This document shows positions 45,045 through 55,211 of a DNA stretch of 64,000 nt, one piece after another; within the stretch, counting starts at the first letter, position 1, and the number at the start of each line of letters is the position of its first letter. Below the pieces are notes generated by a model, which was not told where the DNA came from, did no database searches, and saw nothing but the letters and a program-made list of their open reading frames with translations. Position numbers and translations under genes: made by a program. Source of the DNA: Pseudorhodoplanes sp. (GTDB taxonomy: Bacteria; Pseudomonadota; Alphaproteobacteria; Rhizobiales; Xanthobacteraceae); the NCBI GenBank assembly GCA_022843165.1, contig JALHOD010000001.1:42178-106177 (forward strand). Reading direction: 5' to 3'.

Positions 45045-45890
45045 ATGACGGCCACGCCGCGCCGCATCTGGCTCTGCGCGGACGATTATGGCATTTCGCA
45101 TTCGGTCAACGCGGCGATCCGCGATCTCGTCCTGCGCGGCCGCATCAACGCCACGTCCGCCATGGTGGTCGCGCCGACATTCCAGCGCTCAGAAGCGCTC
45201 TCGCTGGCCATTCTCAATGCCGGCACGCAACGCGTCGCGATCGGGCTGCACGTCACGCTGACCGCGCCATTCCGGCCGCTGAGCGAGGGTTACCGGCCCG
45301 TCCGCAAGGGCGCGTTCTTGCCGCTCACCTCCACGTTGCGGGCGGCCATGTTGCGCCTCCTGAATCCGGAAAAAATCGCCGTCGAGGTCGCCGCCCAGAT
45401 CAAGGCATTCGAGGCGGCCTTCGGAAAGCCGCCAGATTTCATCGACGGTCACCAGCATGTTCATCTTTTTCCGCAGATCCGCGACGCGGTGCTGAACGTC
45501 GCGAAGGACCGGGCGCCCGATGCCTGGGTGCGGCAATGCGGTCATCCCGGCCGTTCGAAGGACCGGACACGCGACCGGAAAGCGTGGCTGCTTGATTATC
45601 TCAGCCGGGGCTTTCGCAAGCGCGCAAAAAGGCTGGGTGTAAAGGTCAATCCGGCCTTTGCCGGTACTTATGATTTCAATGCCAGTCCCGATTTTGCCGC
45701 CCTGTTTCCGGCATTCCTTGAGGATCTTCCGGACGGCAGCGTCGTGATGTGCCACCCCGGCTTCGTCGATGACGAGTTGAAACGGCTCGATCCCCTGACC
45801 ACGCTGCGCGAAGCGGAGTATAATTATTTCTCCGACGACGCCTTTCCCGGCAGACTGTCCGCCAAGGGCCTAACACTGGGCGTCACTTAA
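45045..45890 (+). CDS. YdjC/ChbG/HpnK family carbohydrate deacetylase
   Basis: A 281-residue metal-dependent deacetylase. The metal site is in LCADDYGISHSVN and DGHQHVHLFPQIRDAV, with AIGLHVTLT and VMCHPGFVDDEL also conserved. Family members remove the acetyl group from chitobiose, from hopanoid N-acetylglucosamine (HpnK) or from undecaprenyl-phosphate-N-acetylgalactosamine (NaxD). The position right after a GT2 gene favours a polyprenyl-phosphate-linked N-acetylhexosamine here; this is inference. The ATG at 45045 is chosen from the family start; a GTG at 45003 is possible. Confidence 0.9.
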   Translation: MTATPRRIWLCADDYGISHSVNAAIRDLVLRGRINATSAMVVAPTFQRSEALSLAILNAGTQRVAIGLHVTLTAPFRPLSEGYRPVRKGAFLPLTSTLRAAMLRLLNPEKIAVEVAAQIKAFEAAFGKPPDFIDGHQHVHLFPQIRDAVLNVAKDRAPDAWVRQCGHPGRSKDRTRDRKAWLLDYLSRGFRKRAKRLGVKVNPAFAGTYDFNASPDFAALFPAFLEDLPDGSVVMCHPGFVDDELKRLDPLTTLREAEYNYFSDDAFPGRLSAKGLTLGVT

Positions 45891-45974
45891 AGATCACATT
45901 GGCGTGGCCCCCTCCCGACCGGGCAGCGGCCTTCCTACATGCCCGTCTGCCCTCACGGCAAAAGGAGATATCCA

Positions 45975-46706
45975 ATGACACCGCAGGAAGCCGAGCGCGT
46001 CAATGAGCTGTTCGACCGGCTTGCCAGCCTGGAAAGCCGGCCGCGTGATCCGGAAGCCGAACGCTTGATTGCCGCAGGTCTGGAACGCGCGCCCAACGCC
46101 ATCTACGCGCTCGTGCAGACCGCGCTTGTGCAGGACGAGGCCTTGCGGGCAGCCGATGCACGCATCCGTGAACTGGAAGGCGGACGTGGTGACGACGCGC
46201 AATCGGGGAGTTTTCTCGACACCATGCGCGAGACGCTGTTTGGGGGCGGCGAACGCCAGCGCGGATCGGTGCCGCAAGTGCGTCCGCAAGGCGCCTCGAT
46301 GGGTGTGCCGGCGGATTTCGGCAACGGCGCGGCACGCGCGGATATCCCTCCCGTCGCGCAACAGGGGCCGCAGCGGGGCGGCTCGTTCCTGGGCACTGCC
46401 GCAGCGGCCGCAGCCGGCGTGATTGGCGGTTCGCTTCTGCTGGACAGCATCCGGTCGATGACCGGCGGCAACCGCCAGGGCGTCGCCGATACCTCGGCCT
46501 CGTCAGGCAATTCACCCTGGAGTGGCGATGCGTCGTCGAGCGACCTTGCCAAGGACGCGGGCGTGAGAGACGTCGGGCATAGCGGCGGACGCGACCATGC
46601 CGATGCCGGCGGCGAGCGCAGCGGCTTGTTCGACACGGCGGAAGCGGATTTCGATGATGACAGCGAGATCGATTTCGATATTGGCGGTGATTCCGATTTC
46701 GGCTGA
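45975..46706 (+). CDS. DUF2076 domain protein
   Basis: A 243-residue protein beginning MTPQEAERVNELFDRLASLES, the hallmark of DUF2076. A clear AAAGGAGAT ribosome site precedes the ATG at 45975. The N-terminal ~85 residues are helical; a hydrophobic Ala/Gly-rich segment (FLGTAAAAAAGVIGGSLLLDSI) near residue 150 may insert in a membrane; the C terminus is acidic (DFDDDSEIDFDIGGDSDFG). Function unknown. A terminator follows. Confidence 0.88.
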   Translation: MTPQEAERVNELFDRLASLESRPRDPEAERLIAAGLERAPNAIYALVQTALVQDEALRAADARIRELEGGRGDDAQSGSFLDTMRETLFGGGERQRGSVPQVRPQGASMGVPADFGNGAARADIPPVAQQGPQRGGSFLGTAAAAAAGVIGGSLLLDSIRSMTGGNRQGVADTSASSGNSPWSGDASSSDLAKDAGVRDVGHSGGRDHADAGGERSGLFDTAEADFDDDSEIDFDIGGDSDFG

Positions 46707-46724
46707 TCTTGCGCCGATGAAAGC

Positions 46725-46755
46725 AAAAGGCCGCCACAATGTGGCGGCCTTTTTA
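46725..46755. terminator. bidirectional rho-independent terminator
   Basis: AAAAGGCCGCCACA-AT-GTGGCGGCCTTTTT is a perfect stem with A/T tracts on both sides, between the convergent DUF2076 and L,D-transpeptidase genes. It serves both strands. Confidence 0.9.
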
Positions 46756-46772
46756 TTTTCAGAACGGATGAG

Positions 46773-47600
46773 CTAGATCACCACGACCCTGGTGCCGACT
46801 TTGACCCGCTCATACAGATCGATCACGTCTTCGTTGCGCATGCGGATGCAGCCCGACGAGACCGACTGCCCGATCGTCCAGGGTTCGTTGGAGCCATGAA
46901 TACGGTACAACGAAGAGCCCAGATAGAGCGCGCGGGCGCCGAGCGGGTTGTTCGGGCCGCCGGCCATGTAGGTCGGCAGATCGGGTCTGCGCTTGAGCAT
47001 CTCCTCTGGCGGGCGCCAGTCCGGCCATTCGCGCTTCTGCGAGACGGTCTTCACCCCTGACCATGTGAATCCGGGACGGCCGACGCCGATGCCATAACGC
47101 AAAGCCTTGCCGCCCGGCTGCACGAGATAAAGGTGCTTGCTCGGCGTATCGATGACGACCGTACCCGGCTTTTCAGCCCCGTTATACTGGACCATCTGCT
47201 TCAGATAGCGCGGGTCAATCGCCGGTTGCGCGGGTTCGGCGCCCCCCGGATTGCCGTGCGCATACATTTGCGGAGGCGGCGGCGCCGGCTGCAGCAACGG
47301 CTCGTTCTGATAGCGCGGATAAGCCCCGGGCTCCTCGTTCAACGGTCCATAATAATTCGGGTCCTGCCGATAGGCTGGCGGCTGCTGATAGCGCGCGCCC
47401 CGCCCCTGATTGCCTCCTCCGAACAGGAACTCGATGAAGCCGCCGCCGAGCGCCTGATCGCCGGCGCCATAGCGCACCGGCACCGCCGGTGCCGCGGCCA
47501 TATTTCCATATTGAGGAGGAGAAATCGGCATCGGCTGGGCCACCGCGCCAGAGAGGCCGGCTGCGCTCGCGAGGAGCGCCACATACATAATTCGCTGCAT
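46773..47600 (-). CDS. L,D-transpeptidase (ErfK/YbiS/YcfS/YnhG family)
   Basis: A 275-residue periplasmic enzyme with a signal peptide and a Pro/Tyr/Gln-rich N-terminal region (residues ~20-125). The YkuD catalytic domain (residues ~145-275) has the motif HGSNEPWTIGQSVSSGCIRM, holding the catalytic His and Cys. It makes 3-3 cross-links in peptidoglycan or links it to outer-membrane proteins. The ATG at 47600 is chosen over a GTG five codons upstream; neither has a strong ribosome site. Confidence 0.93.
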   Translation of the reverse strand: MQRIMYVALLASAAGLSGAVAQPMPISPPQYGNMAAAPAVPVRYGAGDQALGGGFIEFLFGGGNQGRGARYQQPPAYRQDPNYYGPLNEEPGAYPRYQNEPLLQPAPPPPQMYAHGNPGGAEPAQPAIDPRYLKQMVQYNGAEKPGTVVIDTPSKHLYLVQPGGKALRYGIGVGRPGFTWSGVKTVSQKREWPDWRPPEEMLKRRPDLPTYMAGGPNNPLGARALYLGSSLYRIHGSNEPWTIGQSVSSGCIRMRNEDVIDLYERVKVGTRVVVI

Positions 47601-47888
47601 CGACGTACTCGTCACTAAATCGCCGACGAAGAACGCGGAACGCCGTTCTCCGTTTCACAATCCGAGTACATGGTAAAAAATAATCTGTTTGGTAAAAATC
47701 GCCGCGCTGGTCCGCCCTGATCGCAGGCTTCCGGGGTTTACGTTGGATTAGCGTTTATTTTGAGTGAATACCGACCCTTCATGGTTAACGAACTGCGCGT
47801 TGCCGCATGAACCGGGTGTTAAGCCGCTCCCGCTACAAGACAACGAAAATCCACGCCAAGGATCCGGAAACAAGGTGCGGGGCGGACC

Positions 47889-48605
47889 ATGCCGGAACAG
47901 CGCAAGGTATTTCGTATCGAGGAATTGATGGGCGGCAAGCCGCCCGAAAACCTGTCCGCCGAGCAGGCGGAAGCCGCCATGCGTCACGTCGAGATGATGA
48001 CGGAACTCAAGGCCTTGCGCGCGGCCATTGCGCAACGCGACCGCGGCGGCGAGCCCCTGGACGCTCAGCAGGCGCCGATCTCCGATGCGCGCAAGCTCAA
48101 GATCGAACTCGACGTCATCGGCGAAGCGATCAAGCAGACGAAGGAAGAAATCGTCTCCCTGCAGGACCAGGGATTCGACAGCAGCCGGATCGCCCGTGTT
48201 GCGAACGAACTGGAAGCGGTGATCAAGGGGACCGAACAGGCGACCAACCAGGTTCTGAAATCCGCCGAGGATATCGATGAGGCGTCGCGCACATTGTCGG
48301 CGCTGCTCAAGAACAGCTACGAAAAGGATCTGGTGCAGGATATCCAGGATCGCGTGACCCAGATTTTCGAGGCCTGCAATTTCCAGGATCTCACCGGGCA
48401 GCGCATCAGCAAGGTCGTGGCGACATTGACCATGGTCGAAGACCACTTGGCCCGCATGACGGAAATCTGGAATGTGATCGAACGTTTCAACACTGAATCA
48501 ATCCAGTCCGCGTCCACCAGTCTCGACGGCTTGCTCAATGGGCCGAAGCTTGAGGGCGATGCAGGCCATACCTCGCAGGACGACATCGACAAGCTGTTCC
48601 ACTGA
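47889..48605 (+). CDS. cheZ: CheZ-family protein phosphatase
   Basis: A 238-residue, highly helical protein. The catalytic Gln region of CheZ is recognisable in IFEACNFQDLTGQRISKVV, and the C terminus ends SQDDIDKLFH, like the CheY-binding tail of CheZ. It should dephosphorylate CheY-P; a lone cheY is at 30.8 kb. No other chemotaxis gene is adjacent. The downstream MFS gene is convergent. Confidence 0.9.
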   Translation: MPEQRKVFRIEELMGGKPPENLSAEQAEAAMRHVEMMTELKALRAAIAQRDRGGEPLDAQQAPISDARKLKIELDVIGEAIKQTKEEIVSLQDQGFDSSRIARVANELEAVIKGTEQATNQVLKSAEDIDEASRTLSALLKNSYEKDLVQDIQDRVTQIFEACNFQDLTGQRISKVVATLTMVEDHLARMTEIWNVIERFNTESIQSASTSLDGLLNGPKLEGDAGHTSQDDIDKLFH

Positions 48606-48614
48606 GACCTGTCG

Positions 48615-49820
48615 TCAAGCCGCCTCGGCCGGACGCCGGATCGCAATCAGACAAACCAGCGCAACCAGGGTAAAGGCCGCGGCCACGACCAGCGCCGCAT
48701 GATCGGATCCCCGCTCGATGGCAAAAGCCAGGATGACGGGCGCCACCGCCTGCATGATCTGGAACGGCTTCGCAATCCGGCCCAGAACGCGACCGTAGCC
48801 GGCCGCTCCGAACAGGGACAACGGCACCGCACCCCGTGAAATCGTCATCAGCCCATTGGCGGCGCCGAACATCACGGCAAAGGCGACCGCGACCGGAACC
48901 GAGAATCCGAACACGATGACGAGCAGAAAACCCGCCAGCAGAAGGCCGAGCGAAAATCTCGCGATATTGAGGGGATGCACGTTGCCGGCGAAGGTGAACT
49001 CGCAAAGCCGTGCGGCAACCTGTGAGGGACCGAACAGGGCGCCGATCATTACGGCGGTGGAGGCGTCGATCCCCGCGCGTCCGAACATCGCCAGCAGATG
49101 CGCGGCCAGGCCGGACGGCACGAAGGCGTAGATGGCGAAGCCGGTCGCGACCAGCAGGAAGGCGAGGCCGCGCGACGGCAACACCGCTTTCGGCAACGGC
49201 GCCTGAGCGTCCAGTGCCGGAGCCGCCGCGACACGGCTGCGCGGCAGCCCGAAAGCGTGCAACGGGGCCGCCACGAAAGTAAGCAGCGCCGCATAGACGA
49301 AATAGGTGGTGCGCCAATCGGTGATGCTGAGCAGGAACTGCGTCGCCGGCCAGCTCACCGTCGACGCGAATCCGCCGGCCAGCGTCAGCGCCGTGATCGG
49401 GCGGCGGGCGGCCGCGCCAAAAATGCGCCCCAGGCTGGCAAAGGCGGGATCGTAGAGATTGGCGGCAATGGCCACGCCAAGAATGAGCCACACCGCCAGA
49501 TAGGCATAGGGATTCGCAGCGTAGACCAGCAGCACCAGGCCCAAGGCACCGACCAGCGATCCCGCCGTCATCACCACATGACCGCCATAGCGATCGATCC
49601 AGCCGCCGATGGTCGGCGCGACCGATCCTGCCACCAGCAGACCCAGCGAAAATCCGGCCATCGCGAATGCCAGCGACCAGCCGCGATCCGCCGCGATCAG
49701 CGGCATCGTCAGGACGGGCGGATAGAAGAGGACGCCCCATGCGAGAATTTGCGTGACACCGAGGACGGGCACGGCACGCCATGGACCAAAGACGAAGTCG
49801 CGGGGATGAGGCATTGGCAA
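48615..49820 (-). CDS. MFS transporter
   Basis: A 401-residue permease with twelve predicted helices and the MFS loop sequences GGWIDRYGGHVVMTAGS (between helices 2 and 3) and ARLCEFTFAGNVHPL after helix 8. It resembles the Bcr/monocarboxylate-type exporters or uptake carriers of proteobacteria; substrate unknown. Two nearby ATGs (49820 and 49814) could start it. Confidence 0.88.
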   Translation of the reverse strand: MPMPHPRDFVFGPWRAVPVLGVTQILAWGVLFYPPVLTMPLIAADRGWSLAFAMAGFSLGLLVAGSVAPTIGGWIDRYGGHVVMTAGSLVGALGLVLLVYAANPYAYLAVWLILGVAIAANLYDPAFASLGRIFGAAARRPITALTLAGGFASTVSWPATQFLLSITDWRTTYFVYAALLTFVAAPLHAFGLPRSRVAAAPALDAQAPLPKAVLPSRGLAFLLVATGFAIYAFVPSGLAAHLLAMFGRAGIDASTAVMIGALFGPSQVAARLCEFTFAGNVHPLNIARFSLGLLLAGFLLVIVFGFSVPVAVAFAVMFGAANGLMTISRGAVPLSLFGAAGYGRVLGRIAKPFQIMQAVAPVILAFAIERGSDHAALVVAAAFTLVALVCLIAIRRPAEAA

Positions 49821-50071
49821 GATCGGTTTCGATAAATCTCTAGCACGATCCCGCTGTTGTCAGTCCAAGTCTTAAGCCCCAGTCACCCGGCGCTGCCGCC
49901 TTGCGTGTCGCGCTCGCGATCCAGTCTGTGGCTCAAATTCGGCGCGACGGAATCGCCGCCTTCCAGCAGCGGCGCTAGGCATCCAAAACGGCGGCATCGC
50001 TGTGCGTGCGCCGAGCCCGCTCCTTTTTGGACAGACGCTAATCAGATCGGCGCCGAGACACCTTGACGTTC

Positions 50072-50566
50072 TTACGCGCGCGGTGCGCAACGCACATAAA
50101 CCTGCGTGCCGTAGCGCCCCGAGACTTCCGGATCGATGAAGCGGACCGTCATCACGCGCCCGTCGAACGACGTGATCTCGCGGTCCTGGATGCCGCCAGG
50201 CTCTCCGGCCGGACCGATGAAGGTCTTGTTTCCGGGCGCGCCCTTTACCCGCAATTCCTGCGGCTGGGCGGTGTCAGGCATATGCATGATCACGCCGCCA
50301 TTCGATCCCAGTCCGATCACGTAGGGCTGCTTGCAGCCATTGCGGGCGGCGGCTTCGGTGCGGGGACGGTCGTCCGGCTTGTGGAAGGCGGCGAGCCCCC
50401 AGCGGCCGGCGATCTCCTGCGGCTTCACGGTGGGTGGAATTTCGGGCGCAACCGCCGGCGCCATGGCCGTCGGACCGGTTCCCTGGCTCGCACAGGCCGC
50501 CAACAGCAGGCCCGACACGAGCACCCCGATGGGCTTCAACGAAAAAGTTGACGCAACTGGCGACAT
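50072..50566 (-). CDS. putative lipoprotein of unknown function
   Basis: A 164-residue protein with a lipoprotein signal (hydrophobic GVLVSGLLLAAC; the Cys at ~25 fits the lipobox LAAC). The mature part has IAGRWGLAAFHKPDDRPRTEAAARNGCKQPYVI and GGVIMHMPDTAQPQE, and ends YGTQVYVRCAPRA. The strand-rich pattern suggests a small beta-barrel domain. I recall relatives in Hyphomicrobiales without assigned role. The 250-bp gap to the upstream MFS gene shows no other gene. Confidence 0.82.
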   Translation of the reverse strand: MSPVASTFSLKPIGVLVSGLLLAACASQGTGPTAMAPAVAPEIPPTVKPQEIAGRWGLAAFHKPDDRPRTEAAARNGCKQPYVIGLGSNGGVIMHMPDTAQPQELRVKGAPGNKTFIGPAGEPGGIQDREITSFDGRVMTVRFIDPEVSGRYGTQVYVRCAPRA

Positions 50567-50778
50567 GACCCCGACCTCGCTCCCCAGATTCCTACTTTGC
50601 GTGGCTGTCCAACTTCATGCAAGCGGGGCGTGCCGCGCCCAGACGATCCGACCGGGTTCCCCGTCCGCCGGTAGGCCGCACTTCCAGCATTTACCCTTCA
50701 ATTATGGTTAATTTTTCATTTATTGCGGGGACCCGCCCCCGGGAGTAGTTTAGTTGCAATTCCCGTGGGGGTTCCAGT

Positions 50779-52050
50779 TTGTCTCGTCGCTCGACCCTGC
50801 TCGCTGCGTTTGTAGCGTCGCTCCTGCTGACCGGCTGCCTTCCTGTGGAGCGCAACCTGTCCGAGGAAGCTCGCTCCAGCACGCATTGGGGCGCGGTCGC
50901 ATTGTTCGACAACCGCACCCGGGTCCTCACCCCCGGCGAGCGCGCCCAGGTCGCCAAGCAGGATTTGAACGTCATCGCCCTGTCTGGCGGCGGCGCCGAT
51001 GGCGCCTTCGGCGCCGGCTTGATGATCGGCTGGACGGAGGCCGGAACCCGGCCGCAATTCGATATCGTGACCGGCGTCTCCACTGGCGCCCTGATGGCGA
51101 GCTTCGTGTTCATCGGCCCGAGCTTCGACCAGAAGCTGACCGAACTCTACACGACCATGCGGACGACCGACGTCTTCACGGCCCGGATCGACGGCCTGTT
51201 CGGCGACAGCCTGAACGACACCGCGCCCCTGCGCGCCCGGATTGCCCAAGCCATCACCGAGGAGACGCTGGACGCGGTCGCGGCCGAACACAACAAGGGC
51301 CGCCGGCTCTACGTCGCAACCACCAATCTGGATTCGGGAACGGTCTCGGTCTGGAACATGGGCGCCATCGCGGCCAGCGACAAACCGGAACGCATCGAAC
51401 TGTATCGCGACATCCTTCTTGCATCCGCCGCGGTGCCCGGTTTCTTCAAGCCAGTCATGATCCCTGCGGCCACCGGCAAAGGTATGCAGATGCATGTCGA
51501 CGGCGGCGTGAAGGCGCCTGTCCTGCTGCGGACCTTCATGTTGAGCGGCCCTTACAAGCGCAAGAATGTCTATATTCTCGTCAATGGATCGCTGCGGCTG
51601 CGGTCGTCGGACAGCGCCGGCGCGGTGACCGCCAATCTCACCGGCATCGCCAAACGCTCGATCACCGAATTGCTGCGCGGCTTAATGTACAAGCAGATCT
51701 ATCAGATCTACGTGACCGTCCAGCGCGCCGGCGCCAGTTTCAATCTCGCGTTCATTCCCGACGATGTCGAGGAATCGAAAGACCCGCTGAACTTCCAGCC
51801 CGAGGAAATGAAGAAGCTGTTCGAGGCCGGCCGCCGCATCGCCCGCTCCGGACGTTATTGGCAATCCGAGCCGCCGCGCCTGGAAAATCTTGAGCGGGTC
51901 GCAAATGCCAGCCGTCAGGCCGTCCGAACGGTCGAGACGTCGAATCGTCCGAAACCAGCCGTCAGCCGCGGCGCAGACGCGCGCACCGGCCATTCGCCTT
52001 CGGTGTTCGATCAGGCCGAAGCAGCACTGATGGAAGCCGCCAAGCGGTAG
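50779..52050 (+). CDS. patatin-like phospholipase, lipoprotein
   Basis: A 423-residue protein with a lipobox near its start (LLLTGC, Cys at residue 20) and a patatin domain (residues ~60-330). The oxyanion region GGGADGAFGAG, nucleophile Ser in VTGVSTGALMA and the Asp of the dyad in HVDGGVKAP are all present, so it should be an active serine lipase or phospholipase attached to the outer membrane. The only start that gives the lipoprotein signal is TTG at 50779, preceded by GGGG. The C-terminal ~80 residues look disordered. Confidence 0.88.
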   Translation: MSRRSTLLAAFVASLLLTGCLPVERNLSEEARSSTHWGAVALFDNRTRVLTPGERAQVAKQDLNVIALSGGGADGAFGAGLMIGWTEAGTRPQFDIVTGVSTGALMASFVFIGPSFDQKLTELYTTMRTTDVFTARIDGLFGDSLNDTAPLRARIAQAITEETLDAVAAEHNKGRRLYVATTNLDSGTVSVWNMGAIAASDKPERIELYRDILLASAAVPGFFKPVMIPAATGKGMQMHVDGGVKAPVLLRTFMLSGPYKRKNVYILVNGSLRLRSSDSAGAVTANLTGIAKRSITELLRGLMYKQIYQIYVTVQRAGASFNLAFIPDDVEESKDPLNFQPEEMKKLFEAGRRIARSGRYWQSEPPRLENLERVANASRQAVRTVETSNRPKPAVSRGADARTGHSPSVFDQAEAALMEAAKR

Positions 52051-52100
52051 CCTGGCAGCGTCCGGTATTTGGGTGACTGTATCGTCTGCCGGGCCTCGGC

Positions 52101-52128
52101 TTGACTCCCCTCGCCCCTTTCCTTATCT
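52101..52128 (+). promoter_or_regulatory. predicted groESL promoter
   Basis: TTGACT (52101-52106) and TTATCT (52123-52128) are spaced by 16 bases and stand just upstream of the CIRCE operator. The extended form CTTGAC ... CCTTATCT also resembles alphaproteobacterial heat-shock (RpoH) promoters, so both sigma factors may use it. Confidence 0.65.
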
Positions 52129-52139
52129 CGACGGCAGAT

Positions 52140-52166
52140 TTGGCACTCAGCGTTTCTGAGTGCCAA
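52140..52166. promoter_or_regulatory. CIRCE operator (HrcA binding site)
   Basis: TTGGCACTC, nine bases, GAGTGCCAA: a perfect inverted repeat with the CIRCE spacing. It differs from the consensus TTAGCACTC-N9-GAGTGCTAA at one position in each arm, symmetrically (A to G, T to C), so pairing is kept. It lies ~60 bp before groES. Confidence 0.92.
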
Positions 52167-52224
52167 AATCCGCAAAAATCAACAATTTCTGTCCGCATTG
52201 CGCAACAGCGCCGACGAGGAGCCC

Positions 52225-52521
52225 ATGGCCAAGACCCAATTCCGTCCCCTGCATGATCGTGTGGTGGTTCGCCGCCTGGAAGCTGACGAGAAGACCAAAG
52301 GCGGCATCATCATTCCCGACACCGCCAAGGAAAAGCCGCAGGAAGGCGAAGTCGTCGCCGTCGGCCCCGGCGGCCGCGACGAGGCCGGCAAGCTCGTCCC
52401 GCTCGATGTGAAGCCCGGCAACCGCGTGCTGTTCGGCAAATGGTCGGGCACCGAGGTGAAACTGAACGGCGAGGAACTCCTGATCATGAAGGAGTCCGAC
52501 ATCATGGGCGTCATCGCCTGA
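52225..52521 (+). CDS. groES: co-chaperonin GroES
   Basis: A 98-residue 10-kDa chaperonin. It begins [19 protein letters not shown], has the mobile loop region [16 protein letters not shown] and [14 protein letters not shown], and caps the GroEL ring. The ATG at 52225 follows GACGAGGAG. Transcribed with groEL under the CIRCE operator. Confidence 0.97.
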   Translation: MAKTQFRPLHDRVVVRRLEADEKTKGGIIIPDTAKEKPQEGEVVAVGPGGRDEAGKLVPLDVKPGNRVLFGKWSGTEVKLNGEELLIMKESDIMGVIA

Positions 52522-52530
52522 CACCTTCGC

Positions 52531-54307
<1,777 letters not shown>

Positions 54308-54328
54308 GCTTTCAGAACCGCCGGAAAG

Positions 54329-54363
54329 AAAAAGGCCCCGGATTTTTCGGGGCCTTTTGTTTT
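54329..54363 (+). terminator. rho-independent terminator of groESL
   Basis: AAAAAGGCCCCG-GATTTTT-CGGGGCCTTTTGTTTT: a 10-bp G/C stem followed by a T-rich tract, 22 bp after the groEL stop. Confidence 0.92.
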
Positions 54364-54364
54364 A

Positions 54365-54685
54365 GGCGGAGCGCGCGGCCGCTATTGCCGAAAGCCCCTG
54401 GATTCGTTTGAAAAACGTGGCTGCAGCGTCGCGTTTCATGTGAAACAATTCCTATCACGATTCCGCCCGTGCGCGCAAAACCGCGTTTGTCATGCTCACA
54501 GAAACCCGCTTGCTCGCGCGCGAGCATGGTGTTGCTCGGCGGTGAGCCGGGATCTCGCGCCCGTCGTCTACGAAGATGTGTTCCAGCATCCGGGACGTGC
54601 AAATTGCGGATCCGTTGCGCGCGAAAATCCACGTCGCCTTGCCCGCATCGGCGGTCGAGGCGTGCCTCAAGCAAACGGGTTGCTG
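54365..54685. other. 321-bp intergenic stretch, no gene seen
   Basis: Between the groESL terminator and the META-type gene. Short open frames exist but none has a ribosome site, a family signature or a convincing composition. The only marked element is the palindrome at 54432-54447 and a small hairpin GCTCGCGCGCGAGC near 54511-54524. Confidence 0.6.
54432..54447. other. parS-like palindrome
   Basis: CGTTTCATGTGAAACA matches 14 of 16 positions of the ParB-site consensus TGTTTCACGTGAAACA; the differences are the first base and a central C to T. A functional site would be expected near the replication origin; the central CG is usually important, so this could be chance. Confidence 0.3.
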
Positions 54686-55123
54686 TCAGTTCGACGTCGG
54701 CCGATAGCGCAAGGGCGCAGGCCCCACCAGCACCAGCAACTGGCCTTCCCAGCGCCAGGCGGTCACTTGCGTCAGCTTGACGAGCAGGTCTTCGTCCATT
54801 TTCAGCCGCTCCGGCGGGCATTGATTGTCGCGCATCGCGGTCGGCACGATGGTGATGCTGCTGTCGACTATGACCGCCTGGCCCGTGCCGCTCACGCACC
54901 ACAGATCGATCTCGACCGCGCCCTTCTCGGAAATCTGCAATCCGGGCACCCGCTTGGATCCGCGTACGGGATCGGCATCGAAGCGCAGTTCCTTGTCGAA
55001 CGGAAACGGACCGGCGGCAACGGCCTGCCCGACCGCCATACCCAGAAAGACGATCCCGAAGATCACACTGACGCGGCGCAAAAATGCCCCGGAGGCGACA
55101 GACAGATGGCGGCGCTCAAACAT
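54686..55123 (-). CDS. secreted META/HslJ-like domain protein
   Basis: A 145-residue protein with a hydrophobic signal segment (SVIFGIVFLGMAVGQAVAA) and a small beta-rich domain: PFPFDKELRFDADPVRGSKRVPGLQI, EIDLWCVSGTGQAVIV and WRWEGQLLVLVGPAPLRYRP. This fits the META domain of HslJ, a protein linked to outer-membrane stress; the assignment is moderate. The ATG at 55123 (MFERRHLS) is preferred to two upstream ATGs. Confidence 0.75.
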   Translation of the reverse strand: MFERRHLSVASGAFLRRVSVIFGIVFLGMAVGQAVAAGPFPFDKELRFDADPVRGSKRVPGLQISEKGAVEIDLWCVSGTGQAVIVDSSITIVPTAMRDNQCPPERLKMDEDLLVKLTQVTAWRWEGQLLVLVGPAPLRYRPTSN

Positions 55124-55211
55124 CTTTCCTGGCACTCCGTTGCGCGGCATACAGCGATCCACGATGGCAAGAACGGCGATGGGCCCTTATACTGGCCCAT
55201 GGGGTAGGGTC

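Noticed and set aside
54455-54670. Short open frame on the minus strand after groEL
   Set aside because: No ribosome site, no recognisable family and an ordinary shadow-like composition.
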